64,000 nt of DNA from Scylla paramamosain (taxonomy: Eukaryota > Arthropoda > Malacostraca > Decapoda > Portunidae), in NCBI RefSeq assembly GCF_035594125.1, contig NC_087152.1, positions 10,588,501 to 10,652,500 of the forward strand, given 5' to 3'. Of the stretch, positions 46,460 through 60,197 are shown piece by piece (within the stretch, counting starts at the first letter, position 1; every line of letters begins with the position of its first letter). The notes under the pieces were generated by a model. That model saw only the letters and a list, made by a program, of their open reading frames with translations, had not been told where the DNA came from and ran no database searches. The position numbers were made by a program, and so were the translations under genes.

Positions 46460-47090
46460 CATTTTGAAATTGACCCATAGAAAAAATTAAGCTAGGTTCG
46501 AATGCATTATATATTCTGACTTGACAATTACTTTAATTAATATTAACAATATCAAAACACCTCCAGTCTCAGTAGTTATAAAGAAATATTATGTGAAATA
46601 TGGAAAAAGTGTTGGAAATTTTGACACCATTAAAAACACTGAAAAGTCCACCTATTCCACTTTACACTGGTAAAAAAACATTTTAAAAAATCTGAACTAT
46701 TTTTTAAAATAATGCACACTTAGTTACAAGCTACAATAAAAAAATAAAGAAGCTAAAAAATGACAAAATCACCACTTTCAACGGGACAATAAGCCTATTC
46801 AAATTCCACATACTTAACTCAACAGGAACGCAACATACTTTAAAAATCATAAACGATTTTTTGAAGCAATAAAATCTTCATTAAAGCCTCAAATAAAAAA
46901 GCCAAAAACCAGGCTGGGTAAATTTCACCGTACAAACTGCCCCTTATTTACATAAAAAACAACACCAAACTCAGCACATATACTTAACTGAAGCAAGAAA
47001 ACACTTCAAAAGCAACGAAATATTTTTAGAAACCATAAAATCTTACTATACAAGCCAAATAAATTAATTCAGAAAAATAAAAAAAAATAT
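46460..47090. other. AT-rich non-coding block with loose internal repetition
   Basis: Two stretches, from about 46810 and about 46985, share the order ACTTAACT, AACGCAAC/AAAACAC, ATAAAATCTTC/ATAAAATCTTA, suggesting an old duplication of about 175 bp. No gene is seen. Confidence 0.35.
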
Positions 47091-47099
47091 TGGAACCAA

Positions 47100-47720
47100 C
47101 AAGCCGGAACAGGTGCCAGTCCATCATGGCGGCCCTCGGCGGCGACCTCAGTGGGGGAGCCGGCGGCCATGTTGCCTTATTTATTCCTATATAACACCAA
47201 AACCAGGCAATAACGGATATATCTAACCAGCGGATATGAAGGCTAGACATGTGGATCCGTCTTGTGATATGTTAGGCTTACAATAAGTGAGAGACGAGGC
47301 AAATAATGGCTAATAACACAGCTGACAGCTTGTTTACATATTGGCGAACATTAAATATTTGAATAAATTTCCAACTCTTTCCAGACTCAGACGTAAACAA
47401 AACCTACATATAAATAATTAACCCCTAAAAAAACTAAATAACGAATAATGAATCCTAAATAAACGAATACAAGATACTACAGGGAGGATTAAGGTGTTGT
47501 GAAGGCAGTAAGGCTGACTGAGGAGAGACTGGCCCCGCTGGACTCACCTTACGTACTCGTGCCTCTCTGGTGATGCTTGACGGTGCTTGGTGCAGGAAGA
47601 AGGTGTCGGGAAGACGGAAACACTGGTTAATAGAGCGTGTAGGGCAAGATTGACCAGTGCTGACCAAAACACTGCAGCCAGCCAGTCGCTCGCCGTGGTA
47701 ACTCCCCAGCGCCACCTGTC
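47100..47720 (-). promoter_or_regulatory. Candidate CpG-rich promoter and 5' exon, possibly of EEPD1
   Basis: Two YY1-like ATGGCGGC/ATGGCCGCC words face each other at 47126-47133 and about 47163-47171. Further upstream in the minus orientation, a good splice donor (ACGTAAG|GTGAGT, about 47548) follows a GC-richer stretch (47550-47720). A minus-strand first exon here would place the EEPD1 transcription start about 7.7 kb upstream of its start codon. This is inference from base composition and one donor. Confidence 0.3.
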
Positions 47721-47941
47721 ACTGATCCAACACCCACCCACCCACCCACACACACACACACACACAAAAGTTGACATGCTATCAAATAATATGTCAAATA
47801 ATATAAATATCCTCACTTCCTGACTCTCCTTTCCCCACTCCACCCCCGATAAGTGATTATGAACGCAATCTTCACTCAGTGCGGCACCGTGTCACCGCAG
47901 CAAACACGAACCAGGGCAGAATAGGCTCAACTGAAATGCTC

Positions 47942-47945
<4 letters not shown>

Positions 47946-47981
<36 letters not shown>
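47946..47981. repeat. (CT)n microsatellite
   Basis: About 18 units. Confidence 0.95.
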
Positions 47982-47984
<3 letters not shown>

Positions 47985-48115
47985 ACGACTGTTTTTCAAA
48001 GCTATAAAGATGATTATCAGGGTATTCAATGGTGTTTCTCCTGTTATTAATGTAGAAATGTTGTTAATCTGTCACTAAAACCGTAAAAATACCCTTGAAG
48101 ACCTGTGCAACTACT

Positions 48116-48119
<4 letters not shown>

Positions 48120-48171
<52 letters not shown>
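48120..48171. repeat. (GA)n microsatellite
   Basis: About 26 units; opposite in polarity to the (CT)n 140 bp to the left. Confidence 0.96.
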
Positions 48172-48175
<4 letters not shown>

Positions 48176-48471
48176 TAGCAATAACACTCACACACACATA
48201 CACACACCAGTGCATTTATAAACCTTCAAATTTCCCGCACTTTTTCAATGCCTAGGAAGGAGGGAGCGCGAGAGGTAAGACGAGATATCCTACAAAGCCT
48301 AACATTTTCCCAAATATTATGTTTTACTGATGTTCTACAAAAAAAATAAATAACTAAATTACCATCGAACAAAGAAACAAGGGACATAACATAAATAAAC
48401 AATAGAAAAAATATTAAAACAGAAGAAAAACAACCACCAAAGAAATAAACTAACAGGAATGTCACGTACAG

Positions 48472-48474
<3 letters not shown>

Positions 48475-48512
<38 letters not shown>
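48475..48512. repeat. (TG)n microsatellite
   Basis: About 18 units. Confidence 0.95.
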
Positions 48513-48513
<1 letters not shown>

Positions 48514-48519
48514 ATTCCT

Positions 48520-49240
48520 CATTATTTTGAGAGCTACTGCTAACATTTTCTTTATCCTCACAATTTTTTTTAAGGTTTGTGCTTCACGATCAGGTGCAGC
48601 CATATTGCTAAAACAACGCCTTTTTATTCTGATAGTCTGTAGACTACCTGCCTCTCTATCTCTAACGTTATGATTCGCGACGAACCTGAATGTGTGGACA
48701 AACGCTGGCATAGTAACGGACAACCCCATTCTTATTATTTCATAGAACAAGACGAATTTCAAATATACTAAGCTATAAATGATATACTCGTATTCATAAT
48801 ATTTAAGTTGATATTCAATCTTCCAGCTAAGCTAAGTTCAGTCATGTCTGACGACTACATTTTAAGCCACACATATGTGGTTGTGTGCGGTTGTGGCCGT
48901 CAGACTCGCTAGCTCTCCCATGGAATACTCTGTAGTATAGTAGTAGATAGTAGTGTGTAGCAGAGATAGCAGCAGTGACAGAAAAGAAGTCTAGTATCAT
49001 CAGATAATCAATTAACTAGACAAGTGTGGGCGGGATACGGTTCCACAACAGCAGCGTGGCAGGGCAAGCAAGCTGAGTCTCGTTTTACATGCTGATTACA
49101 CCCGACAGACCATCTGTGGGTTTCCTTAATCAACAGCTGGTGCATCCCAAAGGAGGTTGTTAGGCGGCGCAGGGAACACTTCAAAGACGACCCGGCGAGG
49201 TGCTGCATCGTGCTTTGCCTTAGGAAGTCACGTGCAGGTA
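48520..49240. other. Non-coding block
   Basis: No gene recognised. Confidence 0.45.
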
Positions 49241-49244
49241 TTAA

Positions 49245-49432
49245 GGAAATTAACTTTAAAATACACTCCTGAACAATAATAATTTATTGATGTCTTTACG
49301 TTCACGGCAGGAATGAACTTAAAAATACACGCCAGAGTCATTTCAGTGATATCTTCTCGTTCACAGCAGGAATGAATTTAAAAATACACGCAGAATAATG
49401 AGAATTTCACTGGCGGGAAAGTCAGTTTTTAC
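49245..49432. repeat. Three-unit minisatellite of about 65 bp
   Basis: Units begin AACTTTAAAATACACTCC (49251), AACTTAAAAATACACGCC (49315) and AATTTAAAAATACACGCA (49376). The first two end CGTTCACGGCAGGAATG and CGTTCACAGCAGGAATG. Confidence 0.85.
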
Positions 49433-49901
49433 CATCCTCCCTTGATTATGCTGTGGTATGTAGTCTCCCAAAAAACCCGTAAGTTTACCATCATAGATGT
49501 TGCGATTATTAATTTATTTCATTGCGCCACCAGCTACATGGGATAGTGTGATAGTGTGTAGTACAAAGGGAGTTGGGTATGTAGAACAGGAAACCCAGCC
49601 ATTCAACCTTTGTCCACTACCCGTAGCACCTCCCGCTAGCAGAGGCAAGAATAAATATAAAAGGGGAAAACAAAAGGAGAAAGGACAAATGAATTAGACG
49701 TGAGTAAGAGAAGAAAATAAGAAGCAAATATAGGAGGACAAAATAGAAAAGTAAATAATTAAACTATAAATACTGTCAGCTTAGGTAAGTTTATGTGGAA
49801 ATTATCATCTCAAAGCGACGCAGAAAGTGGACGATGGAGGAAAGTCGCTTTAAGACAAGATTAGCTGAAATAATACAAATATCACCTTTTTTGGTATTCT
49901 A

Positions 49902-50050
<149 letters not shown>

Positions 50051-50436
50051 CTACCTCGCACACCACAATATCAACAATTCCAATAAATTTCCCTTCATAT
50101 ACAACATTACGAGTACTCTCCTGAAATGTTCACATGACGAATATTTACAGAAAAAAAAAATAAAAAAAATAAAACAATCACATTTCATTCTCACATCACA
50201 ACCATATACATTGTACATTTCGCGTCATTTTCTTCATATCGTGCACTGGCAGGATGTGTTTATTGGTTACGAAATCTGTAGAAAAGCTCTTACAGTTAAC
50301 TTGTGTATTCCTAAATGACAATATGGACTTTAAAAGCAAGAAAAGTTCTGTAATAAGTCCCAAACTTCCTTCGGATAGAAACAAACGACATTACAAAGAT
50401 ACGAAATAAATGTCTGAGACAACTCAGAGATATTAA

Positions 50437-51086
50437 CCTCTAAAGGACCGGGGGGCAGTAATTTGCCTACCGCAAGGACTGGAGGCTGAGCTCAAAACAC
50501 GTAATATAACCTGTTTTCTCAGGCTTATTACTCTCAACCTACAATGAGCGAGTGAAGGAACACACCTCAATCAACTCCTCGTCTTTCGAATGGCACCATC
50601 CAAAAGTTTATAGGTGCCATGGTTACGGAGATATCACGAGTTGAATGAGGTGTCAGCGTACACTAAGCGTGGCTCAGCCCGCGCGTCCGATCGGCCTGCC
50701 CCGGCCGTGACTTGGGAATAAAGAAAACACGTTGTCCGCAATTTTCTATACATCCCATACCCAGGCATTTTCTCTGCTCTCGCGCATTACAGCAACTGAT
50801 GGTGTGGTTAGCTTACCATACCAGAGTGGTTATGGAGGTAAGGAAATGCGGGGACGAGCGAGCCGAATCGGACACACCGGAATCACGTTCCTGGGAACTG
50901 GCCATGACGGAGGCTAGCTGTAGACTGACAACACTTGCTTTTTTATTCGAAACCAGTGCAGTTATAGGCCAGCCTAGCAAATCGGGTGGAAAATAACATA
51001 ATATGGCTTTATTTTAGCAAAGACGGCGATCGATGTCTGGTCTTTTAGCGGCAGGACGTCGATCGACGTCCCAGGTCCGTTAGGGG
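50437..51086. mobile_element. piggyBac-like non-autonomous element
   Basis: TTAA lies at both edges (50433-50436 and 51087-51090), the piggyBac target duplication. The ends match: CCTCTAAAGGACC from the left and CCCCTAACGGACC inverted from the right (11 of 13). Next to the right end is a perfect 18 bp palindrome, GGACGTCGATCGACGTCC (about 51055-51072), in a subterminal position. The 650 bp interior is GC-richer than its flanks and has no transposase frame. Confidence 0.8.
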
Positions 51087-51205
51087 TTAAATGTTGGTAA
51101 GGATCCAGAATATTGCGCTTGTACTTAGGAAAACGACCTTATGACACAAGATAGTTACTGCAACAACCCGAGTACTAAACTGTATGTATATAATAGCCAA
51201 GGGAC

Positions 51206-51208
<3 letters not shown>

Positions 51209-51259
<51 letters not shown>
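51209..51259. repeat. (GA)n microsatellite
   Basis: About 25 units. Confidence 0.96.
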
Positions 51260-51260
<1 letters not shown>

Positions 51261-51299
51261 AAGGTAGTGAAAGGAAGACTTCTTGCATAACATTAAGCT

Positions 51300-51950
51300 A
51301 ATGTATCGTAAGACAGTCTCATTGTGGCTCACAGGGTTGCAGGAATATGTTAATTACATTTTGTGTTGCATATTTGGTTAGGAAACATATCATTATTACG
51401 TAAACATTAGTATGTGACGAAGAAATAAAATGTAAGATGACAATATAATAGAGTAACACTGCGTTATCATTACGTTTCGGAGTATGTCTCGAATACTTTT
51501 AATAGGTTTTCGTCTAGTGGAAGTCACCGTGTTTTTTTCAGAGATGCTTTCATATAATGGAATGGTACTCATTTAAACAATAATTAATTCTGTCTGTGGC
51601 ATTAATTGTCCTTATGAGAGCCTGAAAAGTTAAAAAATTCGGATTATGATCAATATTTTGGTTATGTTAGTGGAGTGTGTTGTGATTTGTGGTCTGTGAT
51701 TCACATCGCCTCTTGGCAGGAAAACAGAAGCAGTAAACCGACAACGAATAAATATTTAAATTATGGATAGAAAGATAGTTAGATAGAAAACAGCCACAAA
51801 TTTATCTTTATTGCATTGTACTGCGCATCCAACGAACCTCATCAACTCAGAGAATATAATGCAGCAGATAATTATACAGAAACACAAAAATACAGAAGCA
51901 CGCAAGTTGCGCCATTCCAGTGTTCCGTTTCGCTTGCGTCTTCGTGAACA
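51300..51950. other. Non-coding block
   Basis: No gene recognised. Confidence 0.45.
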
Positions 51951-51955
51951 GCCAG

Positions 51956-52046
51956 AAGAAGAAGAAGAAGAAGAAGAAGAAGAAGAAGAAGAAGAAGAAG
52001 GAGAAGAAAAAAAAAAGAAGAAAAGAAGAAGAAGAAGAGGAAGAAG
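51956..52046. repeat. (GAA)n microsatellite
   Basis: Imperfect GAA/AAG units; all purine on one strand. The Glu, Ser or Phe runs in its frames are artefacts. Confidence 0.95.
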
Positions 52047-52368
52047 AGTCAGTGTTGAGGCGGGCAGAGGTGCAGGTGTTACAGTGATCACAACACTGTA
52101 CGCCCAGCAGCTGCACCGTGGCCTCCACACCAGTTACGTCTAGTGTTGTATTAACATGTGTTGGCAGGGGATTATTTAAAGTTCGACAGTCACATCGCAA
52201 CAAAATTGAGTGCACGTACAAATGCAGGTAGTACAGTATTATATCCAATGTGTCTCGCTTTCCGGATATTCGCTGCATGTGTATGACACAAGCTCATCCT
52301 GGGCTTGTATGTGGCGAGCGAATATTGTGACACACGTCAGGCTGTAACGAGCGTAAATAGTAATGTGG

Positions 52369-52472
<104 letters not shown>

Positions 52473-52489
52473 CACACACACACACATTA

Positions 52490-54131
<1,642 letters not shown>

Positions 54132-54134
54132 GAA

Positions 54135-55370
54135 AATACATAAATAGACTGAAGTCGTCTTGTTCTGTCACATTTCCGCAGTCACGTGTTTTTGCACATA
54201 AACTCAGTACGACCTAATTCATACTTTTCTTCCTGTTCATCAGCTGGTTATTTAGTGGTCGTCAATCTGTTCAAGTTCATAAAGAGTCATGGATGATTTG
54301 CAGCAGCTTTAAATTCTATCATTAACTTATTTATTTATTTACAAAAAGTTCTAATTCAGAAATCAGTTTACTATTACTCCTTTTCCATTCTCTTCGTGGT
54401 CACTGTCACCTTGTTCTGCCTGTGGAAGACGGCTGTGTAAGCCTGAAGGGGATTCTACATAGGAACTTCATCCAACACCAAAGCCCCTCAGAGAGGCTTA
54501 CGGTGGAGTCTCCTGTCAGGGCCTGCCGGGACACACATTGCAAGGCCAGAGTAATGACATTCTCTAAAGTCAATTTCATCACTGGTTTGACAGCTCCATG
54601 AACCTAAAACACCGCCGCCACCACGAGGCTCCTCGCCCGTTGTGAGGAGGCAAAAGAAAACTTGCAGAAAGAGAGCCGACTGTTTTTCAGCAGAAATGGC
54701 GTACTTATTTCCCCCATTATACTTGTGGGTACATTTTCCACCACTTCAATCTTTAACAAAATTTTGCCTTCTTACCAAGAACCTCCACTCGTGCCGCTAG
54801 CAACACTGGCGCTGGTGTGAAGGGCTCCGCACGTTGGCTTTCATTTCTGGCCAAAATGGTGCGGGACAAAACTGTTATCGTCACCACAGCCACATGAAGT
54901 TATGTCACCAGGAAGTCAAACCATTGGCGGAGGAAAAGTGTGTGTCTATTGCACAGATGCTATTCACATACATTTCATCATACACAGTCTCCAGTTTCGC
55001 TCCACCCTGAGACATGAAGTACACAGTAAGCAGCCCTTCACATAATGGCACCGCAGGAAAAAAAAATGAGAAGAGCATAATTCTGGTGAAGTATTACGGG
55101 GGTGACAGATAAACACAGGCGTCATGAAAACAGGGTGTAATTGTTAATGGTGTGATGGAACGCAGCGGTGACAGCTTATGGCATTGCGCGCCGTTGAATG
55201 TGTCGCTGCTGCCGTGAGTGAGGTTGGAGGGGCGGGCGCAGGGGATGTAGGGGTGGGGGATACTGGAGAGTCTGAGTTATAGATTACCAAATATCCTTTA
55301 GGGGTTGTTAGAGTACGAATGGAACGGTGGTGTATAGGAAGGAGCTGCTGGGATGTGCAGGGAATGAGTG
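54135..55370. other. Non-coding block
   Basis: No gene or RNA recognised. GC content is moderate. The minus-strand open frame over 55144-55581 is a shadow of a LINE tail and of low-complexity sequence. Confidence 0.45.
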
Positions 55371-55404
55371 ATTTCAAATTATGATTTGGTACGGTGTGTG
55401 GAGT

Positions 55405-55610
55405 ATATGTTAAAAGAAGATTGAATAAATTTATGGATAAAGATAATAGGTTGAAATAAGTAAGTTTCATGCAGGGACTGCCTTGTGTAGGCCTGATAGC
55501 TTTCCTTATGTTTTTATAAGTGGGCAGGGAGATGACCATCACAGCATGAAGAGCTAAGGATGAAAAAAAGGAATTTAACATCTCGCCTGCAACCTGTAAT
55601 GACCTAAGAT
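55405..55610 (+). mobile_element. LINE 3' tail fragment
   Basis: The plus strand at 55410-55456 reads KRRLNKFMDKDNRLK and a stop. This matches the end of CR1-like RT ORFs (FKxxLDKFMxxDxR). The 3' UTR that follows (TTTCATGCAGGGACTGCC, GTGTAGGCCTGATAGC) resembles decapod LINE tails. The upstream ORF is not recognisable. Confidence 0.45.
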
Positions 55611-55631
55611 GGCGATAATAATTTCATGAAA

Positions 55632-55634
<3 letters not shown>

Positions 55635-55661
<27 letters not shown>
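55635..55661. repeat. (CA)n microsatellite
   Basis: About 13 units. Confidence 0.92.
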
Positions 55662-55666
<5 letters not shown>

Positions 55667-55789
55667 TATCGCCTCAAACCAGAGCGTTCCCTGTATCACC
55701 TGTATCACCTCAAAAACTAAGGCGTACTAACCACAACACACTCAGCACATTGAAATAAGGAGCAATGATTTAGAGGCTCAAGTAAATCT

Positions 55790-55905
55790 AAGCTTCAGGA
55801 GAAAGGTATCGTACCAGGAATGGAGCACGGAACCCGAGCATGAAAGCCCAGCATGTTACTGATCAAGCAGTAGGTGCACTTCATGCTCCAGTGGGATTGT
55901 GGGGC
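55790..55905 (-). mobile_element. Possible tRNA-derived SINE fragment
   Basis: On the minus strand GATCAGTAACATGCTGGGC and TTTCATGCTCGGGTTCCGTG resemble a degenerate A-box arm, anticodon arm and B box of tRNA-derived repeats. The boxes are imperfect and no cloverleaf closes. Confidence 0.3.
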
Positions 55906-55920
55906 TTCTATGCTTGGGTC

Positions 55921-55922
<2 letters not shown>

Positions 55923-55951
<29 letters not shown>
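55923..55951. repeat. (CA)n microsatellite
   Basis: About 14 units. Confidence 0.92.
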
Positions 55952-55957
<6 letters not shown>

Positions 55958-56191
55958 ACATAGAGAAGATACTTGCTAATTAACCAGTAACGTCGTTGCC
56001 AGTCACTTGGGAGGCGGAAAGTTTACTAGCTCCTCAGGTCGTAGGGTCTTCAGTGTTGAGCGAGTACTTACTCTTTCTAGTCAGTAAGGTTCCTGCCTTA
56101 CTGACAGAGCGGACTGCAAGAGCTCTGGTTTTTCTGCAGGAAGGTAATATCACGTGATGACGAGACGTTATCCTTATGAGGGTGGATAAAT

Positions 56192-56192
<1 letters not shown>

Positions 56193-56257
<65 letters not shown>
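56193..56257. repeat. (CA)n microsatellite
   Basis: About 32 units. Confidence 0.97.
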
Positions 56258-56259
<2 letters not shown>

Positions 56260-56399
56260 CTACCCTGTCGAGTAAAAAAAAAACGACACAATAATATTTC
56301 CTTTTTTTCTTGTTTATAATAAGGAAGTGACGCATCCAAAAAGTTAAGTGTTCTTCCTTCTCCACCTAATCAGGAACAGTGGGAGGTGCACATGCAAGT

Positions 56400-56615
56400 C
56401 TTCCATTGGCTGAGCAGTGGCCAATTGCATTGCAGGAAAGGCCGTGCCGCCGGACCATTATCGGGATAACACTGTTGGATCAATGCCGGCGGCCGACTTG
56501 CGCCTGATAGTGAGGGTAATTATATAAGTCAACGGTGACCCGATGTCGCCCGCTGCTGTCATTCCCGCCCGCCAGCCAATAGGAGCTCTGCTCACAGTAA
56601 ACATGCTGATTGGAT
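56400..56615 (+). promoter_or_regulatory. Promoter-like block with TATA and CCAAT boxes
   Basis: TATATAA at 56521-56527 stands in a GC-rich context. CCAAT words occur at 56420 and 56576 and inverted ATTGG at 56405 and 56610. The region between is CpG-rich (GCCGGCGGCCGACTTGCGCC). It breaks off at the (TA)n array at 56621. No coding exon was found downstream in the plus direction. Confidence 0.35.
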
Positions 56616-56618
56616 ACA

Positions 56619-56836
<218 letters not shown>

Positions 56837-57223
56837 TTTTAGCCAACCCTATTTTCTTTTCCTCCTTTTGTGGAGTTAATTAATTACCAGAGGAGAAATT
56901 TATAAACCTTTTATATAAATGAGCACAAGTCTCAGCAAATGAAACCATCTTGCATTGTCAACTGAAAACAAACTTCATTATAGCAACAGAAAAGTGCATT
57001 TAAGCTGGAATAAGAGTCGCTCAATGGACTCCCTGAGGTGTGTATGTGAGGAAAATCACTCGCATCGCAAGATTTGCACTGTTATGCTACAGTCATGGAG
57101 ACACTTGTATGTCCTTCAGTAAGCACAAGTGATCGTGATAGGGACACGGGAGTCAAATCTGATGTAAATAACTATACATCATCACTGGCAACTTAATTAT
57201 CCTGTAGGCGCGTGTCCCGAGAA

Positions 57224-57225
<2 letters not shown>

Positions 57226-57298
<73 letters not shown>
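57226..57298. repeat. (GA)n microsatellite
   Basis: About 36 units. Confidence 0.97.
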
Positions 57299-57301
<3 letters not shown>

Positions 57302-57375
57302 AAAGTCATAATGCTTAGTACACTGTATGTATATATCTATATGACAACGAGAACCATCTTCAGCTAGTACATGTT

Positions 57376-57457
57376 GGTAGTAGTAGTAGTAGTAGTAGTA
57401 GTAGCAGTAGTAGTAGTAGTAGCAACAACTACAAAAATACTAATGTTTACGGCTACC

Positions 57458-57497
<40 letters not shown>
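57376..57497. repeat. (TAG)n and (CAA)n trinucleotide repeats
   Basis: TAG units at 57376-57423 and CAA units at 57460-57497. Confidence 0.94.
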
Positions 57498-57562
57498 GAC
57501 GAAGAAAAAGAAGGAGATGAAGGAGAAGAAGAAAAGAAGAAAACTCGATGATAACAATGGAG

Positions 57563-57565
<3 letters not shown>

Positions 57566-57650
<85 letters not shown>

Positions 57651-57666
57651 ATGATGGTATAAGGTC

Positions 57667-57734
<68 letters not shown>
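57566..57734. repeat. (GA)n-(CT)n inverted pair
   Basis: (GA)n at 57566-57642 and (CT)n at 57669-57734 face each other across a spacer of about 27 bp, so the arms are fully complementary. Confidence 0.97.
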
Positions 57735-57736
<2 letters not shown>

Positions 57737-57739
57737 TAC

Positions 57740-57967
57740 ACATGGACGAAGGCAGGGCGGCGATACAAGCTAGCAGGTAATCACAGCCTCAGTATCAGAG
57801 CTTCATGAGCAGATCGGTTTACGAGGACAGGACATGTGATCAGGGAATCGTCGTTTCAACACTTTCCCTTTGGGCCAGCAAGGGAGAGAAGGAGAAGCAA
57901 GGGAGGGACGAGTGTATTATTAATTTGCTGTTGGGATATGCATGGGTACTTTGAGATGTAATGATGG

Positions 57968-58019
<52 letters not shown>

Positions 58020-58610
58020 GATGATGATGATGATAATAATTGTAACAATAATCACAGTTTATTAGTCTAATTCTTTCCTCTTACCTCTTCTACGACAGCA
58101 AGTCAAAGACAAGACAAGGAACCTTTCATTTGTTCATCTTATCTATATATTCTTGTATGATATTGTGTGATATTGGTGAACATTTGAAAAAAAAAACACC
58201 AGGCAAAAAAGAAATTAAGTATCCATTAACGACTCGAAGAAAATAAATAAAACATGAATAAAACATAAATAAACGTACGTAAAACCAAAGAAAGTAATTT
58301 CCTGAGCGGTAGCGATGGTGACTGTGGTGGCGGTACCGGTGGTGGTGGTGCCGTCGAAGCGCTGTAGTAACAAGAGATCCGGAATGCAAATCAAGTTAAT
58401 TGAGTTACGTGCGGTGCAGAGGAATTCAACATAGGGTGCGTGGAATAAAACTGGAGTCGTGCACGGAGAGGAAAATCAAGTCTTAGACGAATGAAATGAT
58501 TAAAGAAATGAATAAATAAATAAATAAATATCTCCCTCACTAGACAAAGAAAACAAGGAGGAATCTCACGAATCTGAATCTGTTGGGAGGATTCTTGAAG
58601 GTTTTGACAT
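57740..58610. other. Non-coding block with (GAT)n
   Basis: (GAT)n at 57962-58034. A (GGT)-rich patch lies near 58318-58355. No gene recognised. Confidence 0.5.
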
Positions 58611-58614
58611 TGTG

Positions 58615-59020
58615 AAGGTACGTACGTGATGAAATACGATACGCGTACTACATACATACAGTGCGCATTACTTAATGTGCAATACGATGTACGTACTTAG
58701 ACGCATGTTCTTACATACATATGTATGTAATAATACTTGCACACGCATTACACAATACAGTGCACTTATATATTTACATACGTACTTCCAAACTCAACTC
58801 GCAATACGAGGTACGCACTTACAACAGCATGTACTTACATAAAAAAAAACTACTTACTTATTACTTATTACATAAAAAGAAAACAATACGATGTATGTAC
58901 GTACATGGAAACTCAAGTACTTAAGTACAGATGCAATAAGCAATATAATGCACGTATCTGCCTACATACAGATGCACGTATTTACATAGACATAATAAGC
59001 AACATGATGCACGTCCTTAA
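58615..59020. repeat. Degenerate minisatellite with GTACGTAC words
   Basis: Units of about 45-85 bp carry (G)CAATACGATGTACGTAC or close variants (58679, 58799, 58885, and degenerate at 58936 and 59000). GTAC, ACGT and CATACATA palindromic words are frequent throughout. Confidence 0.7.
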
Positions 59021-59049
59021 AATTTGATACAGACAAACCATGAAGTCAG

Positions 59050-59740
59050 AATAATTGAAAATATACACACGTACTACTCGATACAAAAGTACTGCTACTG
59101 AAAAAGAGCAACAACAACCACGAGTGTTACTATGCATGCAGTACTTTCTAGGTACTTTAACCATTTCACTGCTATTTGACACGTTTCCTTGAGTTTTATT
59201 TATTTATTTATTTATTTTTTTATTGTTCTACAACTCCTGAGCATCACATCGGCTAAACAATGAATAATTTACTTTTTTCATTGCCTTTTCTTTCTTGTGG
59301 ACGCTCTTAAAGATTTGATACATTGTCTTAGTGTTGTGAATTGTTCCATATCGCAGTGAAAGACTTAAATACATATAAATTCATAAGTCATGCATAGATC
59401 AATGAATGGTTGCAATAACACGATCACCTTTCACCAGAGCTCCGTTTACCTCTTTACTCTTGGGTTGATCCTGCGGAAGAGCATGTGGCGCTTTGAATAG
59501 TGAATCCACGTTATCTGTTTTCTATCTTCTCACTCGATAAGCCTCTATAAACATATTATGGCGATCAGTCTCCATGCGCCTGTCATTCCGTTCCCGTCGC
59601 GCTGCTGTGATTTGTACTGTGTTGCCTGCCTGTCGAGTATCACTGTATATCGAACACCTGACTCCCGGATGTCAGAGAAGAGAAACACCTCTGATCCATG
59701 CCGCGCCTCCTGCTGTGCTGTGCTATGCTCTCTCTGTCTT
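59050..59740. other. Non-coding block
   Basis: No gene recognised; short TTTA repeats near 59197. Confidence 0.45.
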
Positions 59741-59747
59741 TGTATTC

Positions 59748-59748
<1 letters not shown>

Positions 59749-59821
<73 letters not shown>
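59749..59821. repeat. (CT)n microsatellite
   Basis: About 36 units, with a short (CA)n at 59853-59880. Confidence 0.97.
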
Positions 59822-59822
<1 letters not shown>

Positions 59823-59884
59823 AAAGATCACCCACCCAGCCACCCATCCAGCCACACACACACACACACACACACACACATGCG

Positions 59885-60145
59885 CCGTCAGCCGTCAGCC
59901 GTCCAGTGTCATAATTTTCCGGTCGTAAAATTGCAGTAAATAAACAAGCACACGAGGACACCTGGTTGTAGTTCCCGCCGCTGGTCACTGTGATTTCATA
60001 GAGATTTTCATATTTTTGCCTCGCGGACCCATCACCGGCCCCATCACTTCTGCACTCCCGGCCACTCATGAAATAGTTCTGGTAAATTTGGTTAAAATCT
60101 TGCTGTCCGTGCCGGTAAAAAGAAAAATAACATACATATAAACAA

Positions 60146-60197
<52 letters not shown>

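Noticed and set aside
47126..47190. Short plus-strand ORF MAALGGDLSGGAGG with good start context
   Set aside because: It stops after 22 codons and has no usable splice donor before the stop; more likely part of a GC-rich regulatory patch.
50795..51000. Open frames inside the piggyBac-like MITE
   Set aside because: No similarity to piggyBac transposase motifs; the element is far too short to carry the gene.
55144..55581. 145-residue open frame on the minus strand, Pro/Thr/Ser-rich
   Set aside because: It lies antisense to a LINE 3' tail (KRRLNKFMDKDNRLK on the plus strand) and has no motif of its own.
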